From Fidelibacterota bacterium (GTDB lineage Bacteria; Fidelibacterota; UBA8477; JABMPR01): a stretch of 64,000 bases of DNA. Below, in pieces: positions 1 through 8,466 of this stretch; position 1 is the stretch's first letter; each line of letters opens with the position of its first letter. The DNA is taken from positions 93,237-157,236 of the forward strand of contig JAERTJ010000142.1 of NCBI GenBank assembly GCA_016844945.1. The letters are read 5' to 3'. A model generated the notes under the pieces. It was given only the letters and a program-made list of their open reading frames with translations. It made no database searches and was not told the DNA's origin. The translations under genes and the position numbers were made by a program.

Positions 1-997
1 AGTCCAAGTCACTCAGTGACTTTCCTGAAAGCGTGGATTCTGGACCAATTAACCCTTCCACCAGAACATTATCACCCTCTTGCAATTCTTTCTCACCCAG
101 TTTGATATCAGAGAGCGCTAACACCTTTTCCTGTTGATGAAATTTCATGAAGTTATCAAGGGCACCTTTGGTCAGGAGTATATCACCCTGTAATAGAGGC
201 AGATCAGCAATATTGGATGTGATTTGCTCTCCATCTCGTATTACGCCCAATACTGTGATTTCATATTTCTCATTGATATGTCGATCTCGACAGGTGGACC
301 CGATGAGGGGAGAATCTTTGTCAACACGAAACTCTGTGAGGTAGGTCGACATATGATATTTACCAACCAGCGTACTCACGGGAGCTCTTGCTGGTAGAAG
401 TCGCGGTAAAATCAACAAGCTATAGAGGGAGCCAATAGCCAGAAAAACCAAACCCAACGGTAAAAACTCAAACATCCCAAGCGGCTTGATCCCATGTGCT
501 TCTCCTACTGAACTAACCAGCAGGTTTGTAGAAGTGCCAATGAGGGTAATTGTGCCACCATATATGGCGGCATAGGAAAGGGGTAATAATATTTTTGACG
601 GAGATATGCGAAATTTTGATGCCATATGCATGGCGACAGGGATAAAAATAGCAACAGCAGCAACATTATTTATAAACCCTGAAAAGAGGCTGACGGTCAC
701 AAGAAAGAGCCCCATGCCCAGCCACTTCACCTTTTTTTCCATATCAAAAAAGTATTGAGCCAGATTTTCAAGCACACCGGTTTTAACCAGTGCATGACTG
801 AGCACAAACATGACAGCCACAGTCAGCACCGCTTTGTTGCTGAACCCTGCCACAGCCTGATCGCTATCAACATATCCCGTAAACCAGAGGATGAGAAGTA
901 GACCGATACCCAGCACATCAATGGGAAGTGCTTCCATAACCAGAAGGACGAGAAGAACTATCATCAGAATAAAAATCCCCAGAAGACTAAGGCTCAT
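1..997 (-). CDS. SLC13-type anion permease with TrkA-C domain (3' part outside window)
   Basis: Inner-membrane symporter of the SLC13/DASS family, which imports anions such as sulfate or dicarboxylates with sodium; the substrate cannot be read here. From the ATG at 997 the product begins MSLSLLGIFILM and alternates hydrophobic segments. The family hallmarks NNVAAVAIF and GTSTNLLVS lie in the first half. After about residue 215 the sequence becomes soluble and resembles TrkA-C (RCK_C) regulatory domains, which sit between the two membrane halves in this family. The start is supported by AAAGGA five bases upstream. The gene runs off the left edge after 332 codons, so the second membrane half is not seen. 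This is an open reading frame truncated only by the window, not a pseudogene. Confidence 0.85.
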   Translation of the reverse strand, partial: MSLSLLGIFILMIVLLVLLVMEALPIDVLGIGLLLILWFTGYVDSDQAVAGFSNKAVLTVAVMFVLSHALVKTGVLENLAQYFFDMEKKVKWLGMGLFLVTVSLFSGFINNVAAVAIFIPVAMHMASKFRISPSKILLPLSYAAIYGGTITLIGTSTNLLVSSVGEAHGIKPLGMFEFLPLGLVFLAIGSLYSLLILPRLLPARAPVSTLVGKYHMSTYLTEFRVDKDSPLIGSTCRDRHINEKYEITVLGVIRDGEQITSNIADLPLLQGDILLTKGALDNFMKFHQQEKVLALSDIKLGEKELQEGDNVLVEGLIGPESTLSGKSLSDLD

Positions 998-1314
998 ATC
1001 ATTCCTTTACCAGTTATTGTACGAAAGTGCTGAAACCCTCAACTGCAGGTCGTCACTCAGAAGAAATCCGACAGAATTTCTCATAATTAGCAAAAGTTAT
1101 TGTGGCTAAATGAATTGAGCAAGGATAAACGGATAATCATAAGGGGTGAAATTTGGTAGGATAATACACTTATTCTACCTCAAGGGGGTCTCTCTGGGTT
1201 GGTTTTCATTGATCCCTATCTAGTACGGAAAAGGCTTGGTGGGTTGGAGCCGTTTATTAAATTCCGCACTGTTATCAAACCGATGCGTTTCAAAATAAAA
1301 TGAGGAAGTACCAC
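998..1314. other. intergenic region between divergent genes
   Basis: About 317 bases separating the divergent SLC13 permease and the FecR-domain gene. It must carry both promoters. I see no convincing open reading frame, riboswitch fold or clear -35/-10 pair. A GC-rich stretch near 1210-1255 was examined as a possible structured leader, but no known riboswitch consensus was recognised. Confidence 0.4.
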
Positions 1315-3603
1315 ATGAAGAAACTTGTTACCTTAACCCTTTTTGCACTGCTTTTAGTCGGCGGAGTCTATGCTGATAAAGTTGCCGTTGTTTCAAAAGT
1401 TCAGGGTGATGTACTCTTGCAAAAGGCTGAAGATTTTGACTATAACACCCCTGTTACCATGGGTACCATCCTCAATAATAACGATCAAATAAAAGTAAAT
1501 GATGGTTTTGCAGTGATGCTACTGCTTGATGATAAAAGTCAGGTCAAACTTCGTGAGAACACCGAAGTTGCCATCAACATGGTTGAAGACCTTGGCGGTT
1601 CTGGCTATCACGTCAGATTGGAATACGGGCAAGCCCTAACAAAATATGCTAAAGGTGCTGACTTTGAATTCCAACTACATACCCCAACCTCAGTTGCTTC
1701 CATTAAAGGAACTGAGTTTTGGACGGTGACAGACCCTGAAACTGGTGACCAGGTTATTGTGCTTGAAGGTCAGGTAGATGTGATGAATCAGCTCACAGGA
1801 ATGATCAGTACCGCTGGTCCTGGAGAGACTGTCACCTCATCAACCGATGGTTATATCGAAACTGGAGAAACTCAAGAGGGAACAGTGCCTGAGGATCCAG
1901 ACGATGGCGCAGAAGAAACTGAACAAGGTGCAGGCGAGGAAGAGGGTGAAGAAGAAACAACAGAAGAGGAAACTCTGGTTGAAGATACCCCTGATGAAAC
2001 AGTGACAGGTGACACATCAGTTCCCCCATCTACTGTTGTCGAAACAACTCCTGAGCCTGAAGCTGAAGAAGAGGATGAAGATGAAGGTGACGGTGGTGGT
2101 CTGGCTATGGATGCCGGTTTTGGAGCCGTGACCATCGATGGACAACTCTACAACCAAATCGCCCTGCGTCCAGATATCTCAATAGGTAAGCTGGGTGTGG
2201 GTCTGGATGTGGTTATCTACATGGATCAGGATGGAAACATTCGTAAAGAAGAATGGGACGAATATAAAGATATCATTGACAAGATTATGTATGTCCGCTG
2301 GGGTCAGCCTGGAGATCCATTCTTTGTTCGCGTTGGAACACTGGAGAATGTAGTTCTAGGTTATGGTCTTTTCATGAATGGTTATTCAAATATGATGGAA
2401 TATCCATCCATTAGAAAAACCGGTCATCATGTGGGTTTCAAGCTAGGCAATTTTGGTGTTGAGAATGTTGTTGCTAACTATAAGGAATTCTCCTTTAGTG
2501 GTGAAAGTACAGGACTTGGTGTCATGGGTGTTCGCGGAACCTACTCACTGGGCAAGCTTACTTTTGGTAGCACACTGGTCATGGATAACAATCAATATCT
2601 TGGTCTGAAAGATGAAGATGGGGATTACATCCCAGACCTGGTAGATGATTTTCCAAACCATGCTAACTATTCAAAAGATACAGATGGTGATGGTAGACCA
2701 GATTGGCTATCTGACCCAATCGATATTGATGGTGACGGTGTCACAGATGAAGAATATGATATCGATGGTGATGGTAAAACTGATAATTTTAGCGGGCAAA
2801 ACTGGGATGACAACATCTACGAAAAACCCGACCCCTTTGATATCAGTGAAAATCCAAGCACTGTTGGTGGTATCAGTTTTGACATCGCCTACCCAATACT
2901 TAACATGGAAAAACTGAAGTTGATTCTTTATGCTGAGGCAGGTCAATATTTTGGTACAGCAGACTCCATGTGGTTTGATGACAATGGTACCTTAAGAAAG
3001 AAAGAGGTTCTTTATGGCATGGGTGCTACAGCGCCTGGTCTCCGCGCCCAAATTTTCAATTTCTTAACTGCCACCGTAGAATTTCGAATCACACCAACTG
3101 GAAACTTCGTTTACGGTCTGTTTGATAAAAACTATGACCTAGAACGTGTTGGGTTCATCGATTATGCTGGCGCAGGTTTAAAACCCAGGACACGATATGA
3201 GAAACTCTATGACAACTCTTCCATGATGGGTGTTTTTGGTAGTGTTGGCGCGGACATTATGGGTCTCGTGACACTGCAGGCTGGCTATCAGCACATGACC
3301 TCAGATGAGTCTGAAGTCAAAGGTATTCAGGGCAGCATCGGTATTGCTCCCAACCTGATTCCCAAGGTTGAGGCAGCAAATGCCTATATCCTACGTATGA
3401 ACGTGGATGACCCCTGGGCTATCGAGAGTGAAGGTACGCTCATGGGCTACTATGTAACCATGGGTCTCGGTGGTGGAGCAACCCTCACCTGGGATTTCCG
3501 TCAGAGTTATATCGACCTGGATGGGAATGGAATCATCGATACAGATCCTGAATCTGGTGAGGTGGTAGCTCAGACAAGTATCGAAACGGGTTTTTCTTTC
3601 TAA
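1315..3603 (+). CDS. FecR-domain protein fused to an outer-membrane barrel-like domain
   Basis: Exported 762-aa protein of unknown role. After a signal peptide (MKKLVTLTLFALLLVGGVYA) comes a FecR domain of about 130 residues, with the typical VNDGFAVMLLLDDKSQVKLR and TSVASIKGTEFWV-like segments. Next is a highly acidic Glu/Asp/Thr linker, roughly residues 185-260. The rest looks like alternating beta strands and ends in phenylalanine (ETGFSF), as outer-membrane barrels do. Between the predicted strands is a calcium-binding run of DxDGDG repeats, as in thrombospondin type 3 repeats. The start was moved to the ATG at 1315 because GAGGAAG lies just upstream; an in-frame ATG at 1300 lies on that ribosome site. 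The gene is monocistronic, with a strong terminator after it. FecR domains usually sense or bind; here the domain may be periplasmic and tethered to the barrel. Function not known. Confidence 0.75.
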   Translation: MKKLVTLTLFALLLVGGVYADKVAVVSKVQGDVLLQKAEDFDYNTPVTMGTILNNNDQIKVNDGFAVMLLLDDKSQVKLRENTEVAINMVEDLGGSGYHVRLEYGQALTKYAKGADFEFQLHTPTSVASIKGTEFWTVTDPETGDQVIVLEGQVDVMNQLTGMISTAGPGETVTSSTDGYIETGETQEGTVPEDPDDGAEETEQGAGEEEGEEETTEEETLVEDTPDETVTGDTSVPPSTVVETTPEPEAEEEDEDEGDGGGLAMDAGFGAVTIDGQLYNQIALRPDISIGKLGVGLDVVIYMDQDGNIRKEEWDEYKDIIDKIMYVRWGQPGDPFFVRVGTLENVVLGYGLFMNGYSNMMEYPSIRKTGHHVGFKLGNFGVENVVANYKEFSFSGESTGLGVMGVRGTYSLGKLTFGSTLVMDNNQYLGLKDEDGDYIPDLVDDFPNHANYSKDTDGDGRPDWLSDPIDIDGDGVTDEEYDIDGDGKTDNFSGQNWDDNIYEKPDPFDISENPSTVGGISFDIAYPILNMEKLKLILYAEAGQYFGTADSMWFDDNGTLRKKEVLYGMGATAPGLRAQIFNFLTATVEFRITPTGNFVYGLFDKNYDLERVGFIDYAGAGLKPRTRYEKLYDNSSMMGVFGSVGADIMGLVTLQAGYQHMTSDESEVKGIQGSIGIAPNLIPKVEAANAYILRMNVDDPWAIESEGTLMGYYVTMGLGGGATLTWDFRQSYIDLDGNGIIDTDPESGEVVAQTSIETGFSF

Positions 3604-3624
3604 GTCTGAAACTAACATAAGCTT

Positions 3625-3655
3625 AAAAAACGCCTCGGTTTTCCGGGGCGTTTTT
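3625..3655 (+). terminator. rho-independent terminator after the FecR-domain gene
   Basis: GC-rich hairpin AACGCCTCGG / CCGGGGCGTT with a TTTT loop, flanked by A6 on the left and T5 on the right. It starts about 20 bases after the stop codon. Confidence 0.9.
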
Positions 3656-3832
3656 ATTACTGCCTCACCTTGAAAAGTGTTTGATCGCAGGTTTTTGAGA
3701 CAGAGTCTCACTTGACCTTTCATTTAACGCCGAATAGCGAGCTGGATAACCCTTCATCGAAAACACAGCAAAAGCCTGGCGCTCAAGACTATAATAGCAA
3801 ACAATGAAATTCAATGGTGAAGGATTGTAACA

Positions 3833-5074
3833 ATGGTTAAATCGATTCGTATTATGCTGGGGGTGTTTATTATTTCAACCGCCTCATACGCCCAGCCTGA
3901 AACCACAATTGAAACCACGAAGCTTTCCGAGACGCTCTATCATTTTAAAGTGACGACTTTTTATCCCGTGAGCACACTTGCGTCAATCGGTCCAGATGGA
4001 ATCCTGCTGGTAGACCCTGGTATGGAACAATCATCAGACGAGCTTTTAAAGACCCTGGCTGAGTTGAGTGACCAAAAGATTGTAAAGGTCATCAACACCC
4101 ACTCTCACGATCATCATACCAGCATGAATAAAGTTTTGGGTGAAGATGTAGAAATCTTTGCACATGCTGCCAGTTTAGAGTTTATGAGGGGTGATCTTGA
4201 TGTTTTGGTTGAATGGCCAAAAACAGCGTTACCCTCCAAGACAATCAATTCAAAAACCAGTTTCATTTTTAATGGAGAAGAGATATTACTTATTCCTGTT
4301 ACAGGGGGTCATTGCGGTGATGATATCCTGGTTTACTTCCCTGAATCTAAAGTGGCGTGTACAGGTGGAGTGCTTAAGGCTGGGTCATACCCAATGGTAG
4401 ATTTTGCACGAGGTGGGGATTTCAGGGGGTTTCCTGGTTTAGCCAGAGAAGCTTTAGAAATCTTTCCCGAAGATGTGACTTTTGTACAGTCCCATGGTGA
4501 TAACTTCAATTACTCCAGAGCATTAAACTATGTGGAGCGGCTTGAGCAAAGTATTCCATTAATAAAAAATGCGTATTCATCAGGGCTTGATGCAGACAAA
4601 ATGATCAAGGAAAATATTCTTCACAGTATTTCCACTGAAGACGAAGCTTTCCCCAATCGGAATTTCTGGATTAGAACCGTCTTTCGAGGGCTCTCTACAG
4701 AAAACAATGGGGTGAAAAAATCATTAACAGCCCCTCTTTACCGTGCCCTGCAAAGAGGCTCTGGATCAGATGCTGTAAAAGTTTATAAAACAATTAAGAA
4801 GTATGAGGCAGAGGATTATGGCTTCAATGAAAATGTCCTCAACATGCTGGGGTACTATTTGCTTGGTAAAGACCGTTTGAATGATGCCATTGCAATTTTC
4901 AAGCTGAATGTTAAAGAGTATCCAAAATCCTTTAATGTCTATGACAGTCTTGGCGAAGCGTATATGAATCGTGGCAATCTGTGGCGGGCAAAATACTATT
5001 ATAAAAAATCATTACGTATCAACCCTGAAAATGAAAATGGCAGATCGATGTTAAAAAAACTCGCTAACACCTAG
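3833..5074 (+). CDS. exported metallo-beta-lactamase-fold hydrolase with TPR tail
   Basis: Zinc-dependent hydrolase fold, 413 aa, with a signal peptide (MVKSIRIMLGVFIISTASYA), so it is periplasmic or outer-membrane facing. The metal motif HxHxDH is at residues 90-95 (HSHDHH). Further candidate ligands are His160 (GGHCGDD) and His221 (SHGDN). The C-terminal third (about 310-410) contains tetratricopeptide-like helices (YDSLGEAYMNRGNLWRAKYY). Fusion of the MBL fold to TPRs is known in proteins annotated as glyoxalase II-like or beta-lactamase-like; the substrate is unknown. The start at 3833 has GAAGGA about nine bases upstream. It stands alone, with a terminator behind it. Confidence 0.85.
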   Translation: MVKSIRIMLGVFIISTASYAQPETTIETTKLSETLYHFKVTTFYPVSTLASIGPDGILLVDPGMEQSSDELLKTLAELSDQKIVKVINTHSHDHHTSMNKVLGEDVEIFAHAASLEFMRGDLDVLVEWPKTALPSKTINSKTSFIFNGEEILLIPVTGGHCGDDILVYFPESKVACTGGVLKAGSYPMVDFARGGDFRGFPGLAREALEIFPEDVTFVQSHGDNFNYSRALNYVERLEQSIPLIKNAYSSGLDADKMIKENILHSISTEDEAFPNRNFWIRTVFRGLSTENNGVKKSLTAPLYRALQRGSGSDAVKVYKTIKKYEAEDYGFNENVLNMLGYYLLGKDRLNDAIAIFKLNVKEYPKSFNVYDSLGEAYMNRGNLWRAKYYYKKSLRINPENENGRSMLKKLANT

Positions 5075-5108
5075 CGTGCTACAAACACCACTCCGCAACA
5101 CGTAACAT

Positions 5109-5143
5109 AAAAAAGACGCCTCATCCTAGAGGCGTCTTTTTAT
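5109..5143. terminator. bidirectional rho-independent terminator
   Basis: Perfect inverted repeat AAAAAGACGCCTC / GAGGCGTCTTTTT around a six-base loop. It sits between the convergent MBL/TPR gene (plus) and the selenothioredoxin gene (minus) and has a T-run on both strands, so it can stop both. Confidence 0.92.
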
Positions 5144-5163
5144 TAACCGATTTCTGTAAAAGC

Positions 5164-6222
5164 TTAACTGGCTGAAAGAAACTTTGCTTTTTGTTCCTTG
5201 TAGTAGTTGTCTTCTGGTTGCAGCTTGATGCACTCATCCATCACAGCGACAGCTTCATCGATACGGCCCAGTTTCCAGAGTACTTCGCCTTTTGTATCCA
5301 TGATCTGGGCTTTATCCCGAGCAGCATCTTTGTCTGTGAACATCGCGATAGCTTGATTCACGCGCTCCAGGGCATTGTCCAGATTCAATTCAAGTTCTGT
5401 CATCCGCCAGGCATACCCATTGAGAAAACCAGGGCTTTCTTTTTGAACACCGGACATAAAGTCCACATACCGACGATAGGTATCCGCTTCAGCAGCGTTA
5501 TCCTTTAAACCGCGGTAAAATCTTCGCAGTGCTTCATAGGCTTTGGGGAGTACCTCTGTACTGGTTTCATTGTTAATAAAAGAGACCAGTGTCTCAGGGT
5601 CATTATTCTCATTGGCGTGATAAAGAGCCATTTTCAAAGCGGCTGTTGAGTGGATCAGGGGCTCTACTGACTCAAGAGCAAACAGCATTTCCCAATAGGT
5701 CATAGCAGCCTTTAACCCAGTAGCAGACTCAACTTTTCCTGCCAGGGACACCAATAAATCAACGTTGCCTGGCTCATCCTGTAATCGTTTGACCAGATCA
5801 GGCATGGTGTTAATCCCATTTCGAATCCTCGTCATTTCTGCCAGGTATTCTGCCGGTGGCATATATCCGACAATTCGGTCTATTTCGTTCCCCTCTTCAT
5901 CAACAAAGATGTAAGCAGGTATTCCAGATACTCTGAATTTTTGGGCCAGTTCTTTGTTTTGGGTGGAGTCCACATTGAGGTGGTATGAGACAAAATTTTC
6001 TGATGCATATTTTATAAGTGCAGGATCAATAAATGTTTCGGCGTCCAGCCGATTACAGGAGCCTCACCATTTGGCAAAAAATTCATACCCAACGATCTTA
6101 CCGTTGGTCTCTACCTGAATACTTGCATCCGTAATCCAGGGGTAGGTTGGTGCTTCCTTTTCGGCGCAGGCAAAAAGCATCAGTCCAATTATGGCACCAA
6201 ACCATAGTTTGTTAGTTTTCAT
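5164..6222 (-). CDS. thioredoxin-fold lipoprotein with in-frame UGA, probable selenoprotein, plus TPR-like C-terminus
   Basis: Exported thiol/selenol oxidoreductase, 352 residues if the UGA at 6066-6064 is read as selenocysteine. Before the UGA: a lipoprotein signal with lipobox LFAC (Cys19) and a thioredoxin beta strand ending YEFFAKW. After it, in the same frame with no gap: GSCNRLDAETF, then the cis-proline loop SGIPAYIFVDEEG. The UGA thus takes the place of the first cysteine of the thioredoxin CxxC motif, giving W-Sec53-G-S-Cys56. A bSECIS-like hairpin follows the UGA. From about residue 150 to the end the protein is helical with TPR-like repeats. The start ATG at 6222 has AAAGG six bases upstream; a further upstream ATG would overlap that ribosome site. 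An ordinary gene finder would split this into a 61-aa fragment and a 269-aa orphan. The alternative is a nonsense mutation, made unlikely by the position and the hairpin. Confidence 0.85.
6034..6066 (-). promoter_or_regulatory. UGA (Sec) codon with candidate bacterial SECIS hairpin
   Basis: On the minus strand the UGA is at 6066-6064. Sixteen bases later begins a five-base apical loop (UGGAC, 6047-6043). It is closed by the five-pair stem UCGGC/GCCGA (6052-6048 with 6042-6038). A further three pairs, UGU/ACA (6057-6055 with 6036-6034), lie outside a small internal loop. A G in the first two loop positions and a UGA-to-loop spacing of 16-37 bases match the general bSECIS description. The fold was found by eye and its stability is not computed. 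Confidence 0.7.
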
Positions 6223-6419
6223 GATCATCCTTTCAGTAAGTCGAATCAATTTATCGTCTTATTAAACTATTGTCATTATCAGGGGTTTGCAATGGCTCAC
6301 TGTCACAAGGGGACGACTTTTCAGCCTAATGATTCAGTCGTGAACGTGTTGAGTAAACAGCCTTAACATCAAAACCAATAACCTTAATGCCTGCATGCTT
6401 CATTTTCATTCAAGTCCTG

Positions 6420-6560
6420 TTAAATTCCTTCTCCAGAACTATAGTCCTCATCTATTACTTTTAGTTCTTTTAATTTTAGCTCAAGAGCAGCAATCCGTTT
6501 TTGAGACATAATACCAAGTGCTACACCAGCCAAACCAAAAATAAAGCCAATTGTTTCCAT
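6420..6560 (-). CDS. 46-aa single-span membrane peptide
   Basis: Small open reading frame METIGFIFGLAGVALGIMSQ followed by a charged helix rich in Lys and Glu and the end YSSGEGI. It has one hydrophobic segment and then a cytoplasmic coiled-coil-like tail. Support comes from a good ribosome site (AAAGGA, five bases before the ATG) and from the sensible amphipathic layout. It sits between the DsrE-like gene and the selenothioredoxin gene on the same strand. Family not recognised and function unknown. Confidence 0.65.
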   Translation of the reverse strand: METIGFIFGLAGVALGIMSQKRIAALELKLKELKVIDEDYSSGEGI

Positions 6561-6627
6561 ATTATTCCTTTCAGTTATCTGTGTTTCAATGAACTCCAAC
6601 TAAAATTGCATCTTCTGAATGAGCTTC

Positions 6628-6963
6628 TTATAGAGTTAAAAGCTTGTCATCTGCTTGAATATATTTAGAGAGAGTCGTTCCCATATAGTGTACATCGACA
6701 CCAAACGATTTTAGGCTTGTGGTTACCTCAAATGAATCACTGCAAGCCTTACACGCCTCTACAGTCACTCCATGATTCAGCATTTCTGACACTAGCTCTT
6801 GAATCTCCTGGTCTGCAGCAACCAGTTTTGCTGAAGCGCCCCAGATAATCACGTTGATCTCATCCCACCATCCCTGGGCTTTTGCATTTACGACATACAT
6901 TCCCAGCATATGAGTCACCGTGTCTTTGTTGTCTGTGGTCCAGAGGACATTGAGTCTACTCAT
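6628..6963 (-). CDS. DsrE/DsrF-like family protein
   Basis: Cytoplasmic 111-aa protein with the DsrE-like alpha/beta fold. It has a beta strand NVLWTTDN, then NVIIWGASAKLVAADQ, then HGVTVEACKACSD with Cys71 and Cys74. DsrE/TusD-type proteins carry persulfide sulfur on a cysteine in this position, so a sulfur-trafficking or redox role is possible, but many members are uncharacterised. The start was placed at the second of two adjacent ATGs because AAGGAG lies five bases before it. Its neighbours are the 46-aa peptide and the thioredoxin-like selenoprotein on the same strand, which fits a thiol theme. An operon is not proven, since the gaps are 67 and 197 bases. Confidence 0.8.
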   Translation of the reverse strand: MSRLNVLWTTDNKDTVTHMLGMYVVNAKAQGWWDEINVIIWGASAKLVAADQEIQELVSEMLNHGVTVEACKACSDSFEVTTSLKSFGVDVHYMGTTLSKYIQADDKLLTL

Positions 6964-7270
6964 CATAGCTCCTTCTTCGCGGGTTAATTATACCCGGATT
7001 TTCTCTTTTAGGATATTGTTACCCCGTCCTTTAGGACGCTGGTAAGTCTCCTCAGCATACCTGGACTTTAATCCAACTCTTTTGGGGCTAATGCCCAGTC
7101 TAATTTACCTGCTGGTATCCCCAGGCTAAAGCCTGCGGTAATTGATGCCAACACTATGGCTTGTCTACAACCGGGCAATAGTAAATTCATCATTTATCTC
7201 AAACAAAAAAAGGCTCCGCCCCTCGAGAACCTCTGGGTGACGGAGCCTTTTAAAACCAGCTAGTAAAAGT
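6964..7270. other. intergenic region with several small inverted repeats
   Basis: No gene seen. It contains a small hairpin CGTCC-TTTA-GGACG near 7024-7037, a GGCTAAAGCC palindrome near 7125-7134 of the kind often dispersed in genomes of this group, and the actF terminator at its right end. It should also carry the promoter of the DsrE-like gene. Confidence 0.45.
7206..7252 (-). terminator. terminator of the act operon with a repeat in its loop
   Basis: Inverted repeat AAAAGGCTCCG / CGGAGCCTTTT directly after the actF stop codon, followed on the minus strand by a run of T. The loop contains a CTCGAGAACCTCTGGGTGAC-type sequence, a variant of the palindromic repeat also seen near 16252, 36057 and 37045. 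Confidence 0.8.
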
Positions 7271-8449
7271 CTAATGAACGGTGTGATCGATAGATTTTTG
7301 AAGTTTAGGATCACCCATGGCAATGACTGGATCACTACCCATCCTGAAGAACAACCACCAGACAAAGATACCACCCATTCCCAGGAGGGTCGTGACGTGC
7401 ATCCAGGATATCTGGAAATGATTATCATTGAACGTGGGGTTAACCATCCAGAAATGATCTACAAAGTGCATAAAGATGATCAGGCTTGCTAAGGAGACAA
7501 TTAACACAGGAACCCGTTTGACAGCCCTGAATGCCAACATGATAAAGGGAACAATAAAATGGAAGATGATAAGAAACAGACTCACACCCTTCCAGCCATG
7601 CTCCCAACGATGGATAAACCAGAGGGTTTCTTCTGGAATATTACCATACCAGATCAGGAAGTATTGAGAACCACCGATGTAGGCCCACCACGCCGTGAAA
7701 GCGAACAGGAATTTACCAAAATCATGGGTGTGTTCAGCAGTCACTATGTCACCTGCACCATTTCTCCGCAACATGATTGCCAACAGGGAGAGCAGTGCCA
7801 GGCCACCTAAAAAACCACCTGAGAACACATAGACACCAAATATTGTTGAAAACCAGTGTGGATCAAGACTCATAAGCCAATCAAAGGCAAAAACAGTAAC
7901 GGTCAGAGCAAAAAGAACTGTGCCACCTGCAGCTTTACGGCGCATTTTTCCCAGACTTTCTGCATCACCACCATCTTGTGCCAGAGAGAGTACACGGAGA
8001 CCGCGAGCCAGCCAGGTCCAGATTACAAAGATGAGCACATTCCGGATGATAAAAAAGGTGGTGTTGAGATAAGGTGCCTTCCATTGAAGGATAGGATCGT
8101 GAGCCACGGCTTCCTCATGTGTCCAATGGAAAAGATCATGCATCCCAAAAAACAATGGAATCATTAAAACGCCCATTATGGGAAGCGTACAAGCCAGGTT
8201 TTCTGCCACGCGTCGCATGACAACCCCCCAATAGGCACCGGTTATGTGATGAATCAGAACAAAGAAAAGGCCACCAAGACCAAGGGTTGTTAGAAAAGTA
8301 AAAGCTGTTAGATAGGCCTGGAAGAATTGTGCATGATCCATAAATGCGCCTACAACAGAAAGGAGCAGACCAACCACACCAACGATCAATGCTTTTTGAG
8401 CAAAGGATCCAGTCTCTAATAATTCGTATGTTTTGTTGTCGAATTTCAT
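7271..8449 (-). CDS. actF: Alternative Complex III subunit ActF (membrane)
   Basis: Integral membrane subunit of Alternative Complex III (quinol:cytochrome c/HiPIP oxidoreductase), 392 aa, about ten membrane segments. It follows actE and closes the operon. Recognisable features are FFVLIHHITGAYWG, the DWLMSLDPHWFST loop and the histidine-rich HFVDHFWMVNP segment typical of ActF. The first ATG downstream of the actE stop (8449) was chosen; an upstream alternative at 8509 would overlap actE by 43 bases and adds a soluble, unrelated stretch. ActF is a structural paralogue of ActC and is thought to help bind or route quinol and protons. Last gene before the terminator. Confidence 0.92.
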   Translation of the reverse strand: MKFDNKTYELLETGSFAQKALIVGVVGLLLSVVGAFMDHAQFFQAYLTAFTFLTTLGLGGLFFVLIHHITGAYWGVVMRRVAENLACTLPIMGVLMIPLFFGMHDLFHWTHEEAVAHDPILQWKAPYLNTTFFIIRNVLIFVIWTWLARGLRVLSLAQDGGDAESLGKMRRKAAGGTVLFALTVTVFAFDWLMSLDPHWFSTIFGVYVFSGGFLGGLALLSLLAIMLRRNGAGDIVTAEHTHDFGKFLFAFTAWWAYIGGSQYFLIWYGNIPEETLWFIHRWEHGWKGVSLFLIIFHFIVPFIMLAFRAVKRVPVLIVSLASLIIFMHFVDHFWMVNPTFNDNHFQISWMHVTTLLGMGGIFVWWLFFRMGSDPVIAMGDPKLQKSIDHTVH

Positions 8450-8466
8450 AATGCGATCAAAACCTT

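Noticed and set aside
1110..1300. Possible riboswitch or structured leader before the FecR gene
   Set aside because: I tried to fit c-di-GMP and other known consensus elements and found no match.
1872..2135. Ser-rich 87-aa open frame on the minus strand inside the FecR gene
   Set aside because: It is the complement of the Glu/Asp-rich linker of the real plus-strand gene; no ribosome site or family.
6064..6249. 61-aa lipoprotein ending at the UGA as a separate gene
   Set aside because: It is the N-terminal part of the selenothioredoxin; it would end in the middle of the redox motif, and the continuing frame supplies the rest of the fold.
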